From Elymus sibiricus (Eukaryota > Streptophyta > Magnoliopsida > Poales > Poaceae): a DNA stretch of 64,000 nt. The stretch is taken from contig CM077671.1 of NCBI GenBank assembly GCA_039707655.1, positions 365,206,720 to 365,270,719 of the forward strand. Reading direction: 5' to 3'. The notes under the pieces were generated by a model. That model was given only the letters and a program-made list of their open reading frames with translations. It had not been told where the DNA came from and did no database searches. Of the stretch, positions 35,601-45,100 are shown piece by piece. Position 1 is the stretch's first letter. The number at the start of each line of letters is the position of its first letter. The position numbers were made by a program, and so were the translations under genes.

Positions 35601-38600
35601 CCAGCCAGCGTGCTCCTCAACCTCCTGTCCACGCTGCCGCAGGCACTCCCGGTGATCCGCCACAACCCTCGGCGCGGCGCTGGGTCTCCAGGAACCGGTC
35701 TAGGGAACGAAAAGGATCAGCAAACAAGACCAAAGCAAGTCGAAAAGCAGCAGACGGAGAAAGATAACTCAAAAACAAAACTCACGCTGGAAAGCCTCGT
35801 CCATCTCGAGGGCAAACTGGAGGCCCGCGCTGCGCTCCCGCTCCAGCGCCTCCTCTGCCTGGGTGAGGGCGGCCCTTCGCTCCTCAAGCTCACTCCCGAG
35901 GCGAGCCACCTCGCCCTGAAGAGCGGTGGCCCGCTGGGTGGCGTCGGCCGCCTGCTTGGCGTCGTCCTCCCGGGCCGCCACTTCCCGCTGCAGCTCCACG
36001 TTCAGGCGCTCCTGGGCCGCCAGCCCATCCGCGACCAGGCCGCCCAGCCGGTCCCGCTCCGACGTGATCGCCTGGAGATTCCGCTCCAGCCGGTCCCGCT
36101 CTGACGTGATCGCCTGGAGATTCCGCTCCAGCCGGTCCCGCTCGGAGGCCACCTCATCCCTCTTCTGCCGGATTGGGGCCAGGGCCTCTAGCTCCTCTGT
36201 GAAAAAATCGACCCAAGTTATCAAAACCGCGAAAGATTCGTGCCGGCTGCCGAGCAGCCGGCCTGACTCTCGGGGGCTACACCCAGTGGGTGCGCTCGCG
36301 CGCCCCCACTGGAACAAGCTTTCCTCGCGTCTTCTTCAGCTCCTCCTGCACCCGGTAGAAGCCGGCCTTGCCTTGGTTGTGAATGGCAACCGCCTCGTCA
36401 AAGAGCGCCTACCGCTTGATGCTCTCAGCCTGCTCCACGCCAGGAGACCGAAAGTTAGACAAGAAAAAGTAGATCCGGCCCGGCTGCCGCGTGGCCGGTT
36501 AGCCGGCCCGAATCTCGGGGGCTACACCCAGTGGGTGCGCTCGCGCGCCCCCACTGAAAACTTAATGCGGGCTAAGGAACCTTACCTCCACTGCCTCCTC
36601 GCGACACTGCGCCATGATGCGGCCCGGTCCCCCGGGCACGAGGGCCTGGCCGCTGGCTGGCGGGGGCAGGACAGCTAGGGCGCGGGCCAACGCCTCCCAG
36701 TCCCGAATCAAGTCAAGCATGACCCGTCTCGACTGGCACGCCCCGCCGCTCGACCCTGCGTCCGCTGCGGCGCCGGCTGGCGGGAGGTTGGCACTAACCA
36801 CGAGGGCGCGAGAGCCAGCCTCGGGTTCCTCTGCGGTCTCGGCAGCCGGCTGGGCCGGCTCGCTCCTCCCACCAACCGTTGTCTCCGGTGCCGCCTCCAG
36901 CGCTGCCGGGGCGACCGGCACATCTGCCGTGGCCGGCTCGACGGTAGGCGGAGTCGCTACGGTCTTCCCTCACTGGGCCGTCTCCTGGGCCGGCTCGGGA
37001 ACCGCTCCCGCCGGCCGGGTAACCTCCGCCACAGGCGGAGCCATGGCCGTCTCCACGGCCGGCTCTCGCGGCTCGCTCGATGGAGGTCTCGACATCCGCG
37101 TTGATTCCACCGCCGAGTCCGTCGCGCGTGCCAGGTCTGCGGGCCGCCTCTGCCTCCCATCACTCAAGGCCCCCGAGCGCGAGGGCGCGCCCTTCGCCCC
37201 CACCTTCGTGGCTCGCAATTATGCGAGCCTTCTCTTCTCCTCCCGAATCGTGGCCGCGTGCTCCTGGGCCTGCAGGCTGGTGGGCTCCACCGGGTCGGCG
37301 GTCGACTCCGTATCATGGAGTTCGGTGGCGTCCCTGGAATAGACGAAAGATGGGACCTCAGGCGCTTGCCAGCTCGAAAACTCGAAGAAACCCATGAAAA
37401 TTAGGAAAGTACTTACCCAGCGACGACGGGGAGGGCCCGCCTGGCCTGGGGCGGCGGCTTCGTGGCGGCCGCTCGCACTTTCTTGCGAGACTCCGGCGGC
37501 GCCGACGGCTGCCCCGAAGCCGTCCTCTTCCCCTTACGGGAGGCTTCAGCCGTCTGGCCACGAGCCTGCCGCTCCTCGCTCCGTCCGCGTGGCTCCCGCC
37601 GAGCTGTGGGGGGAGGCGCGTCCAAGATCCGGACATCATCATCATCATCATCGTCGTCAGTCCAATCTTTGATGGAGGGACCGAAGGGGAACTCACCAGC
37701 CGCTCTCGACCCGCCGGCTCCCGGGTCGCCCATCGCTCCATCCGCCTCAACCTCTCCCGAGGAGTCGACCTCCTCCTCAACGCCTCCCCCCAGCTCGAAG
37801 TCCTCTAGGTTGGATTCGGCGCGTTCCGCCTGGAATACCAGGGGGTGCGGGCCGTCCGGCGTGTTCTGTCGAACAAAATGCTGCGGTCAGCACGGCGTGT
37901 GAGCAAGGGGAGGCCGGCTGGAGAAACGAAGAGGGGAAGAGAGTCACCGTGTCAGGGCGTACCAGGGGTGCCGGGTCGTGCCGGCTGTAGGGCAGCTTGC
38001 CGAATCTCCAGGTCCCGGGCTTCAGTTTGATGAAGTTGGTAACGGCGTTCACCCGCCTCGCCACCTGGGCTGTCAACAGGTCGAAGGTGGACAGCCGGCA
38101 GGGGTCTCGCCGGCCCGACATGTCGCAGATCCGGTGCGGCCTCTGTTGCAGGGGTAGCACCCGGCGGTCAATGAAGGCGGCCACCAGATCGGCCGCAACC
38201 AGTCCCTCTCCGGCCCTCATAGTCTAGAGCCGGCCCAATATCCCGACCAGATCTCCAGTCGGCCCGTCGCCCGTCCAGTTAATCCCCGAGGACGGGGCGT
38301 TGACAAAGGCCGGCAGCTGGATGTAGTCCCGCGCCGGGTCGACGTTCTTCACGTAGAAGAACGTCTGGTTCCATCTCTTGATGGACTCGATGAGGGTGAG
38401 GCGGGGGAACAGTGGGCCCCGGACGCATATAACCGTGCCCCTGCAGGCGTACGGCACATCGTCGTTCCTCAAGGCCTTGAGGTAGAAGAGCTTCTTCCGC
38501 AACTCCACTAAGGGGAGAAGCCCGAGGTAGCCCTCGCAGAGAGTCACAAAGCTCGAAAGCTGAAGGATGGAGTTCGGCCCGAGGTGGTGTGGTTGGAGGT

Positions 38601-40923
38601 CGAAGGTGTCCATGAAGAGGCGGCAGAACTGGCTCACCGGCAGGCCGAAGCCGAGCGAGAAGTGCCACGCGAACACCACGAACTCCCCCTCCTGGGGCTT
38701 GGGCATCACCTCACCGCCCGGCGGACGGGCGACGACGCGGTCCTCTGACGGCAGCATGCGGGCGCGGCGGAGGTGTGCGATGTCTTCTTCGGTGATGATG
38801 GAGCCACCCCAGCTACCGGAGGGTCCGTCGGCCATCTCCGAAGCAATCAAATGCAAGGAAACGGGCGAGCGGAGCAGCAGCGCGAGCCGAAGCGATGGAC
38901 GGCTGGAAGAGGAAGACGATGGGGAGAGGGATGCGCGAACTGTCTCTGCCCCTCCCCCTCCCCTTATAAATACGGGGCGACGCCCGGGGGGGCGTAGGGA
39001 TTAACTGCGCCCACTCCCCCGGGGAATCCACGGGACGGAGGCACCGCGGGCCGCGTCCGCTGGGGTACAGGCACAGAGGATCCCAGCCTGCGGCCCGAGA
39101 CCTACCGGGCTAGGCCCGTGGCCTATCGGGCTAGGCCCAGGGCGACGTCCCGTCGTGCCCCAGGTGCGGGGCCCTCAGCATCATCACGCTCCGCGTGGCG
39201 CGCCGCGGTCTGGCGCGGGACCTGAAGCGGCGCGACGGGACCCAAGGCGTCGGGAGCGGTTGTCGACCCGGCTGATCGGTCGAACCCGCGCGAAAGGCGG
39301 ACGCCACCGGATGAAGCCGCCGGCTCCCCCTCATCGGGAGGACGCGGGCCCCCGCCGGCTTCGGGGACTACTGACGGGGTTATTACCCCTAGGTAGGCCA
39401 AGACTAGGGAGTTCCAACCCCTTTCGAAAAAAACCATATGGCCGGCTGGCCCACGACCGGCTGGCGCGCGGCCGGCTAGCCCATGGCCAGCTGGGCCAAT
39501 GCCGGCTGGCGGGCGGCCAGGCGGCTCACTGCCGGCTGGCACATGGCTGGCTGGTCGAGAGCCGGCCATCCCACCCCAGGCTGGCCGGCGACCAGCTACA
39601 CTGCGGCCGGCCCTTCCGCTGACCTTTGGACGGGCAGGCACCCGTCCCCTCCCACTGCAACCTAGGACACCGATAGTACGCGACCCCCACGATGGACTCC
39701 GGCGTGGCTACAGCGACCGCTGATGCCTGGGCACGCGTGGCTACAGTCCGGGCGGTCATACCGCTGACCAGGGCCGATCGAGACCCGGCAGGGCAACAGT
39801 GCCACCACGCCGCCGTCTACTGCATTACCTGCCCCGGCATGGCTACAGCGCAGCCGGCCGTACCGCTGACTTTGGCCGGCAGGCGCTAGGTGACGCCGGG
39901 CGGGACGGCCCGTGCCACGGCAGGTAGGCGCGGGCCAATAGAAGAGCCGGCTGGCGGGCCCCAGTCGGCGATGGGACCGCACAGCCGGCGGGCCCTACGG
40001 GCGACGAGACGACACGACAGATGGGCCCGCTGGCCGGATGGAGAGGCTGCCAGCCGGGTCCCCCCCCCTTAATACGTTAGGAATATTGTAAGCCGGGGGG
40101 TTGCACTATAAAACCCCCCGAGGCCCCCATGCATCGGGCAAGCAAGCACTAAGGGATTTCTCCCATCTCACACTCTCACCACCACGTAACAAGGGAAGAG
40201 GAGCCGGCTGCTCCTTCTTCCTCCTCTAGACGTCAGCTCAAGGAGCACCATTCTAGCATCACCCACCATCTAACTAGACGAGCAGGACTAGGGGTGTTAC
40301 CTCCCACGGAGGGCCCCGAACCTGGGTACATCGTGTGTCCCTCACCGCTTGTGCCTAATCCCGCTCCCGGAGCCCGTCGGCGTCCTTCGGCCCCAACCAC
40401 TCTCCATAAGCCACCCCATGGCATCTGTCGTGAGAAAACGACGACATTGCATGTGGGGAAATGAGGTGTCCTCGAATACCTATCAAAACAAGAAACTCAG
40501 AAAGATTGTTAAGATAAAGAAACTAGCTACGAAAAACAACAAGATGTTTGTCTGCACAATGAAAAAGACATCAGTCAACTATAGGATGGTACCATCTCTT
40601 TCACCTTGTCCTTTTCCATTTGCGCCATTTCAAATTTTACAAAAGATATTTATGCGTATGTTTGTTTTCAGTCCTTCTCAAGGCAGTTCATCGATGATTA
40701 CGTCTCAAACCACCTGTATGATCAAGAGGCGATGAAGGTATTCATACAGCACCCACGGTATAATCTTGAAGTCTTCCTTAAGAGGACGAAGGATGGGCGG
40801 GCAATCATCCACAGGCACTGGCCTAAAGTTGCCAGGACCTTCAACATAATTGAAGGCTTAGTATTCGCCTTCCGCTTTAACAGTTTTCTAGATGAGATTC
40901 ATCTGTCTATTTACCGTCCATGA
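26670..40923 (+). CDS. B3-domain-like protein of the outer CACTA, exon 2 split by Gypsy-T
   Basis: Three exons can be drawn. Exon 1 starts MGDIEVYHR at 26670 and ends before GT at 26698. Exon 2 starts after AG at 26802, is cut at 26846 by the 13.6 kb gypsy element, and resumes at 40452 in the same frame (PFCMWGNEV across the junction) to a GT at 40589. Exon 3 starts after AG at 40671 (SFSRQFIDDYVSNHL) and ends RP-stop at 40921-40923. Exon 3 has the pattern of a plant B3 DNA-binding domain (QFIDDYV..., NLEVFLKR, DGRAIIHRHWPKVAR, IEGLVFAFRF). Apart from the retrotransposon there is no stop or frameshift. Family knowledge: B3 domains bind DNA. A role in binding CACTA ends or regulating the element is inference. 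Not functional as it stands unless the gypsy is spliced out. Confidence 0.6.
26847..27903 (+). repeat. Gypsy-T 5' LTR
   Basis: Near-identical by eye to 39372-40446. A cluster of CCGGCTGGC repeats occupies about 26915-27015. The TATA box is at 27563. It ends ...GACGACA two bases before the PBS. Confidence 0.92.
27563..27571 (+). promoter_or_regulatory. TATA box of Gypsy-T 5' LTR
   Basis: CTATAAAAA in the LTR, preceded by a G-rich run and conserved in the other LTR at 40105. It is the likely start region of the genomic transcript. Confidence 0.65.
27873..29634 (+). pseudogene. Gypsy-T gag (broken)
   Basis: A frame beginning MASVVRKRRQLAP spans the LTR end and continues through a low-complexity N-terminal region to a TGA at 28721, then onward in the same frame. 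Frameshifts near 29130 and near 29290 move the reading through two other frames. The conserved retrotransposon gag core is clear: RDTPKYNGTAKPEDWLVDY, then NTWTYFEEAFVRNFTGTYKR and LRDYLTRWTELRNSC. A TAG at 29632 closes this part, but the same frame continues into the protease region. Gag would form the virus-like particle. Confidence 0.75.
27906..27923 (+). other. Primer-binding site of Gypsy-T
   Basis: TGGCGCCCACCGTGGGGC begins two bases after the LTR end. The matching tRNA was not identified with certainty. Confidence 0.75.
29635..31090 (+). pseudogene. Gypsy-T gag C-terminus and aspartic protease (broken)
   Basis: In the same frame as the gag core, the reading passes KLTFEQMLDLPCKHH and a proline-rich spacer to the retropepsin block VLIDGGSSINILY (active-site Asp in IDGGSS), then LDVLFGGKSHFR and YHALLGRPALVKF. 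Stops interrupt it at 30406 (TGA), 30721, 30847 and 30913 (TAG). It ends in the pre-RT segment (LRENRDIFAWSPKDMPGV). Near 31090 about 70 bases expected at the RT start are missing, apparently by deletion at a short GGAGAAG repeat. Confidence 0.7.
31091..32068 (+). pseudogene. Gypsy-T reverse transcriptase and first RNase H
   Basis: After the deletion the frame is open from 31115 (MCIDYTSLNKACPKDPF) to a TAG at 32066. RT blocks are present: LLSFLDAYSSYHQI (first Asp), FGLKNAGATFQR and the catalytic YVDD at residues 101-104 counted from 31115. The following first RNase H domain is degenerate: where active Ty3 RNase H has a DAS-type Asp, this reads ALIAATTRV, and only the YYLSEVL and NYPHYQK blocks are kept. 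Loss of this first RNase H active site is typical of Tat elements that carry a second copy. Confidence 0.85.
32150..33240 (+). pseudogene. Gypsy-T second (archaeal-type) RNase H and linker
   Basis: A short insertion near 32133 shifts the frame, which is then open from about 32150. Counting from the Met at 32202, the four catalytic positions look intact: D28 (HFDGS), E66 (NNVAEYEALL), D90 (CFGDSDLVV) and D140 (NEVADTLAKI). A long alanine/proline-rich linker follows, with repeats of the type SVPGAGEPVPGTGEP, leading to the integrase N-terminus. It would degrade RNA in RNA-DNA hybrids. A complete second RNase H beside a ruined first one fits the Tat lineage. Confidence 0.8.
33241..34342 (+). pseudogene. 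Gypsy-T integrase (broken)
   Basis: The zinc-binding segment (CEGCQC and upstream His residues) is read in a shifted frame after 33240. A TAG at 33469 precedes the core. The core has the first Asp in LDMVGPF (33478), the second in ITDNGTNF (D59 counted from 33481) and the Glu in NGQAERANG (E95), a DD35E spacing. The C-terminal part (HYHSKRIRPVSFREGDLVL) is cut by a TAG at 34171 and ends RPFYC with a TAA at about 34340. It would insert the cDNA into the genome. Confidence 0.85.
34343..35027 (+). other. Gypsy-T spacer between integrase and the antisense gene
   Basis: GC-rich, non-coding on both strands as far as can be seen. It separates the stop of the plus-strand pol from the stop of the minus-strand gene at 35028, so the two genes are convergent. 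Confidence 0.5.
36047..36152. repeat. Short tandem repeat in the coiled-coil exon
   Basis: The segment with CCGGTCCCGCTC(C/T)GACGTGATCGCC-type text is repeated at 51-bp spacing, which duplicates the 17-residue unit ending NLQAITSERDRLER in the antisense protein. Confidence 0.75.
36269..36556. repeat. Two identical 43-bp PPT-like/hairpin units in introns of the antisense gene
   Basis: Copies at 36269-36311 and 36514-36556 are identical: CTCGGGGGCTAC, then ACCCAGTGGGTGCGC and a complementary GCGCGCCCCCACTG arm that can fold. Each lies inside a predicted intron of the antisense gene. The first 12 bases resemble the purine tract in front of the 3' LTR. Related copies occur in Gypsy-C (62911-62949, 63154-63192). 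Confidence 0.8.
38963..38972 (-). promoter_or_regulatory. TATA box candidate of the antisense gene
   Basis: The minus strand reads TATTTATAAG within an otherwise GC-rich stretch, about 130 bp upstream of the ATG at 38834. It is the only AT-rich hexamer near the start, so a dedicated antisense promoter is plausible. Confidence 0.5.
39000..39371 (+). other. Gypsy-T 3' end and polypurine tract
   Basis: No gene seen. The sequence CCGGCTTCGGGGACTAC immediately before the LTR at 39372 is the likely plus-strand primer (PPT). Confidence 0.55.
39372..40446 (+). repeat. Gypsy-T 3' LTR
   Basis: Direct copy of 26847-27903. It has about 18 extra bases in the CCGGCTGGC repeat cluster (near 39480-39530) and a TATA box at 40105. 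Few other differences are visible, so the insertion is probably younger than the copia element here. Confidence 0.92.
40105..40113 (+). promoter_or_regulatory. TATA box of Gypsy-T 3' LTR
   Basis: CTATAAAAC at the position matching 27563. It could drive transcription rightwards into the downstream half of the B3-like gene. Confidence 0.55.
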
Positions 40924-41747
40924 TGATACTTAATTTCCAAAGGTTTTAGATGTTGCATTTGAAACTTTGTCTTGTTGTACAATTGGGTAGTTATGCAGTA
41001 TATGCCTATATGTTGTTGTACCTTGATGTAATTCAATTATGAAATCATGTTTGTCGTACTACGAATAAGAAATATATTATGTAGTTGATATGAAATGTTA
41101 ATTTCGATTACTAAATGGATTATAAATAATTGATCAATCAGGCTGATTATTGGGGATCCCATTGCACACGATTTCTAAGACAACACCGTGGGTGATGACC
41201 TGAACAAACCCACACGGTTTCTAGAAAGTTGGCGTGTTGGATCGTTGAGCAATCACACATGATTTCTGGTCGATAACTGTGTGCTTTAGGACACCCAATC
41301 ACAAACGTTTTCACATAGCTAGTGTGTGTGATGGGCAGCCGAATGACAAACAGTTTCTTCTAGACACCGTGAGTGATGTTTTGCGTAACGCAAACGACAG
41401 AATTACAAGTATCGTGTGTGATGACCACACCTATCACAAACGATGTGTTGTAGAAAATTGTGTGTGATCTGCAATACGAACGGAAACGTACCCTTGTGAT
41501 TCCCTGTGTGGGATGCTAAGCTCATCTCACACGTCTTCCCCAATATGTCTGTTTGTGATGGTCCTTCCAATCGCAAATGATATGTTTTTGTCCATCGTGG
41601 GCGACCAGGTGCAGGCATCGCTGACGGGTTTTGCCTATCGTGTGGGATAGTCCCCCCCCTATCGCCCACACATGCAAGGCGATGGTTTAAAACTACGTCA
41701 TAGAAAGGGGTTAAAAATCGTTTGTATAGCACGCGGCTGCACTAGTG
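40924..41747. repeat. Right flank and subterminal repeats of the outer CACTA
   Basis: From about 41148 the text alternates CACACG(A/G)TTT, TCACAAACG and GTGTGTGATG motifs in both orientations, ending at the TIR at 41747. 40924-41147 is AT-rich 3' UTR-like sequence with no gene. Confidence 0.7.
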
Positions 41748-42165
41748 AGCAGTTTTGACATAGTTTCTTTTAATGGAGCAAGGTATAGTTGGTATTCCAG
41801 GATCTCCAAGTTTTTTAGGTACTCCATCCTTAAAAGAGTAATTAGCAAGCATGGTGGAGATTTCAGTTTCAGGTATCTTTCTTTTATTAGTGATGATTTC
41901 TTTCATATACTTTCATAGGGGGCCATCTTTAAAATATCAGTTAAGCGGGTATGCAAAAATACTGGCCTAATCAATTCAGCAAAGCGCTCAAATTCTTCAT
42001 CATCCTTTTTCTTAGATGGCTTAGGTGGAAATGGCATGGGTTTCTAAACCCATGGCTCTCTTTCTTTACCATGTTTCCTAGCCACAAAGTCTCTTTTATC
42101 ATAACGTTTGTTTTTAGGTTGTGGGTTATCAAGATCAGCAGCAGTCTCTATTTCAACATCATTAT
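41748..42165 (-). pseudogene. Gypsy-A gag C-terminus and start of protease region
   Basis: Out of frame with the main gag ORF, the minus strand still reads protein-like text, ending near 41770 with NLGDPGIPTIPC, a block that precedes the aspartic protease in Athila-like wheat elements (from memory). It is cut by the outer CACTA at 41747. Confidence 0.55.
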
Positions 42166-45100
42166 TTAGCTCTTTATCATGGTTAGGTTGAGCATCTTCA
42201 TGAACATCATCATTACCATTTTCATTATCACTAGGTGAATGTTCATTACCAGACTGAGTTTTAGCATCGGAAATAGAGACTCATTATTACCAAGAGGTTT
42301 TTGTATCTCAGGTTCACTAGAGGTATGCAGAGTCCTATCATTTTTCTTCTTATTTTTCTTCTTAGAAGGACTAGGTGCATCCGTATTAATTCTCTGAGAG
42401 TCTTGTTCAATTCTTTTAGGATGACCCTCAGGGTAGAGTGGTTCTTGGGTCATTCTACCTCCTCTAGTTACTACTCTAGCAGCAAAATCACGCATAATAC
42501 TATTCATTTCATCAAGCAATTCTTTTTGAGATTTAGCAACTTGTTCTAACTGAGTTTGAACCATAGAGGCATGCTTTCCTACACCTCTAACATCATTACT
42601 GATTCTAAATAGCAAGTCACTCAAGCGAGCAATCATATTAGAATTGTACTTCAATTGTTTCAGAACATGTGCATTGAAACAATCTTGCTTCATAATATAG
42701 TTGTCAAATTCATATAAGCATTGACTAGGATGCTTATTGTGAGGGATATCACCTTCGTCAAAATTTAATAAAGAATTTACCTTTACCACTTGTGCAGGTG
42801 GTGGTGTGTCAAGGCCATGTATTTCTTCAATAGGTGGCAAATTCTTAACATCCTCAGCATTAATACCTTTTTCCTTCATAGATTTCTTTGCCTGTTGCAT
42901 ATCTTCAGGACTGAGAAATAAGATACCCCTCTTCTTCGGAGTGGGTTTAGGCGGTGGTTCAGGAAGAGTACAATCATCATAATTCTTCAATATGTTATTC
43001 AATAATTCCTCAGCTTGTTTAACCGTTCGTTCCCTGAAAACACAAACAGCACAACTATCTAGGAAGTCCCTAGAAGCATCAGTTAGTCCATTATAAAAGA
43101 TATCAAGTATTTCATTTTTCTTGAGAGGATGATCAGGCAGAGCATTAAGCAACTGGAGAAGCCTCCCCCAAGCTTGTGGGAGACTTTCTTCTTCAATTTG
43201 CACAAAGTTAAATATTTCCTGTAAGGCGGCTTGTTTCTTATGAGCAGGAAAATATTTTCCAGAGAAGTAGTAAATCATATCCTCAGGACTACGCACACAA
43301 CCAGGAGCAAGAGTATTGTACCATGTCTTAGCATCACCCTTTAATGAGAACGGAAATAACTTAAGGATATAATAGTAGCGCATCTTATCATCATGAGCAA
43401 AGAGGGTGGCTATATCATTCAGCTTAGTAAGGTGTGCCACTACAGTTTCAGTTTCATAGCCATGGAAAAGATCAGATTCAACCAAAGTAATTAACTCTGG
43501 GTCGACAAAGAATTCATAATCTGTAACACCCCAAAAATCGGGTTATCGATTTTTGTGCTGTTATTCCTTCCTAGCTTTTCTCTCCCGAATATTTTCCTCT
43601 GGAATTTGGCAAGTGACCAGGTGAATCCAGTCAATCCCCAACCTCTCAGTGCTTTCCCATCCTCTTGTCCCAGTCAACCTCCCGTCAGTAAACCTCGAAT
43701 CTTATTCAAACCCTAGTTCCGAAATATCGGATCTGGAAATCCTGCCCTTGTGATTACAAAGGAGCTATCATTTCCCTTGCTCTGTTAATCCTTCCAAAAT
43801 TCCCAGAGATCCTTCTGCCCTCATAAACCCTAGATGTGCAAAAATATTGCTAAGTCATATGCAATATTTCTCATCTAGAATTAATTCCTTTTTCTGCTTT
43901 TCTGAGGAATTAAATCCAGTAAAATATCTATCCATCTCCCAAGCTCATGAAAACTTGTGGAGATATTCTCTATGGTTATATTAAGCTCTCATAAAAATAT
44001 TGGCCATAATCAAATAGGGGAAATTGCCTTTTCCTATTTAAAGCCAATATTTCAATTTGGGGCCTTTCCAAAGGAACTACCATTTTGGTAGCTAGGAAAA
44101 ATCCCAAATAATTTGTGGAGCTTCTCATATCCATATCTTTATCAATTCCATCAAAATATCAAGTTCCTCAATGCAAATTTTGAGCACCACATCCATTTGC
44201 AAATTCTGCCCAGATTTCCTGTTTGCAAAGGAAGTGCATGACTCCTTGATCTCCTTGGGCCAAAACTTTGCAGAGAGATTTCTGATGATAAATTACCCTT
44301 GTCCTCCAAAAATTAGCCCATCTCATCTAGCCAATCTTCCTCAGCAAATTATTCAAGTTTCTGTCCAGATTGGGGCACTGTGAAGGAAGTACCATTTCTG
44401 ATTATGCAAATGGTGTGAAATTTTTACAGTGACTCCATATGCCTAAATCATTGGCCTCCTCCAAATTTGAGCCATTTTCATCTAGCTAAATCCTCAGAAC
44501 CATCTGGTTTTCATTTCTATCCAGTCTGGTACTTTGTGAAGGAAGTGCTTGCTTTCTTGATTCAATTGAGCTGAAATTTGGCAAGGTAGGGCATATTGAT
44601 ATATTACTACTGTAAACCAAAAATCAGCTCAACTCTTCAAACCCATCTTTTTTCTATAATTTTCTCAAGTTTCTGACCAGATTGCATCTCTGTGAAGGAA
44701 GTACCATCATAGATGATCAATTTGATCTGAAACTTGTTCAGCTATCCCTCATGACCAAATCATAACCCTACACCAAAAATCATCCATATCTATGCAGCCA
44801 TTTGACCCCAGCTCTCTCATTTCCAAATCTGGTCAGACTGCCAAGTTGCAAAGGAAGTAATCTATAGACTTGTCCAGTGGAGCTGAAACTTTGCCAAGAC
44901 GATGACCTTAGTAGATGATTGACCCCTGCCCAAGACCAGGCCAAGAGGTGCACTATGGTGGCCACACCACAGCACAAACAGGTTGCTGTTGGCAACTATT
45001 GGATCATGGTTTGGTCACCTCAGACCTCTCCAGAGCCCCTCAACCTCATAGGTCAACTCAGGGAAGAGTGGAGAACACCCTGGACACCTTTTGGCATCGA

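Larger units (their letters stand above)
35028..38834 (-). pseudogene. Gypsy-T antisense gene: Transposase_28-like domain plus coiled coil, ~6 exons
   Basis: Starts MADGPSGSWGG at 38834. The first exon holds a block I recognise as the plant 'putative gypsy type transposon' (Transposase_28, PF04195) domain: EGEFVVFAWHFSLGFGLPV, LNSILQLSSFV-like and RWNQTFFYV. Introns with GT-AG ends fit at 37881-37947, 37334-37416, 36430-36585, about 36197-36325 and 35700-35785. Later exons encode a poly-Asp/basic region, a long alanine/proline-rich part, a coiled coil with repeated ERDRLERNLQAITS heptads, and an acidic C-terminus ending at 35028. Stops: TAG 38224, TAA near 37215, TGA near 36971, TAG near 36408. 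Antisense ORFs are known in Tat elements (for example Grande); their function is unproven. Confidence 0.7.
26847..40446 (+). mobile_element. Gypsy-T: complete Tat-type Ty3/gypsy retrotransposon with an antisense gene
   Basis: LTRs 26847-27903 and 39372-40446 start TGACGGGGTTATTACC and end AAACGACGACA. A perfect TSD ttgca lies at 26842-26846 and 40447-40451. The PBS (TGGCGCCCACCGTGGGGC, 27906-27923) and a purine tract before 39372 are in place. The order is gag, protease, RT, RNase H, a second RNase H, integrase, then about 5 kb containing a gene on the opposite strand. The extra RNase H and antisense ORF are marks of the Tat lineage (Grande, Retand and RIRE2 relatives). The body is very GC-rich. 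The protein genes carry many TAG stops and several frameshifts, so the copy is inactive. Confidence 0.9.
1..41747 (+). mobile_element. Outer CACTA (En/Spm) transposon, right part, heavily nested
   Basis: The right terminus reads ...TAGTG at 41747, so the minus strand starts CACTAGTGCAGCCGCGTGC. The 600 bp inside it carry many short direct and inverted motifs of the form cacacgattt / tcacaaacg, the subterminal repeats expected of a CACTA element. The left end is outside the window. The element's own sequence is only 1-381, 26127-26846 and 40447-41747; the rest is later insertions (a Caspar-like CACTA and a Tat-type gypsy). It carries the 3' end of an acidic-tailed ORF and a B3-like gene. It sits in the gag-pol region of Gypsy-A, which resumes at 41748. 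Seen: terminus, repeats, insertion borders. Inferred: that the pieces form one element, supported by exons that join exactly across both insertions. Confidence 0.7.
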
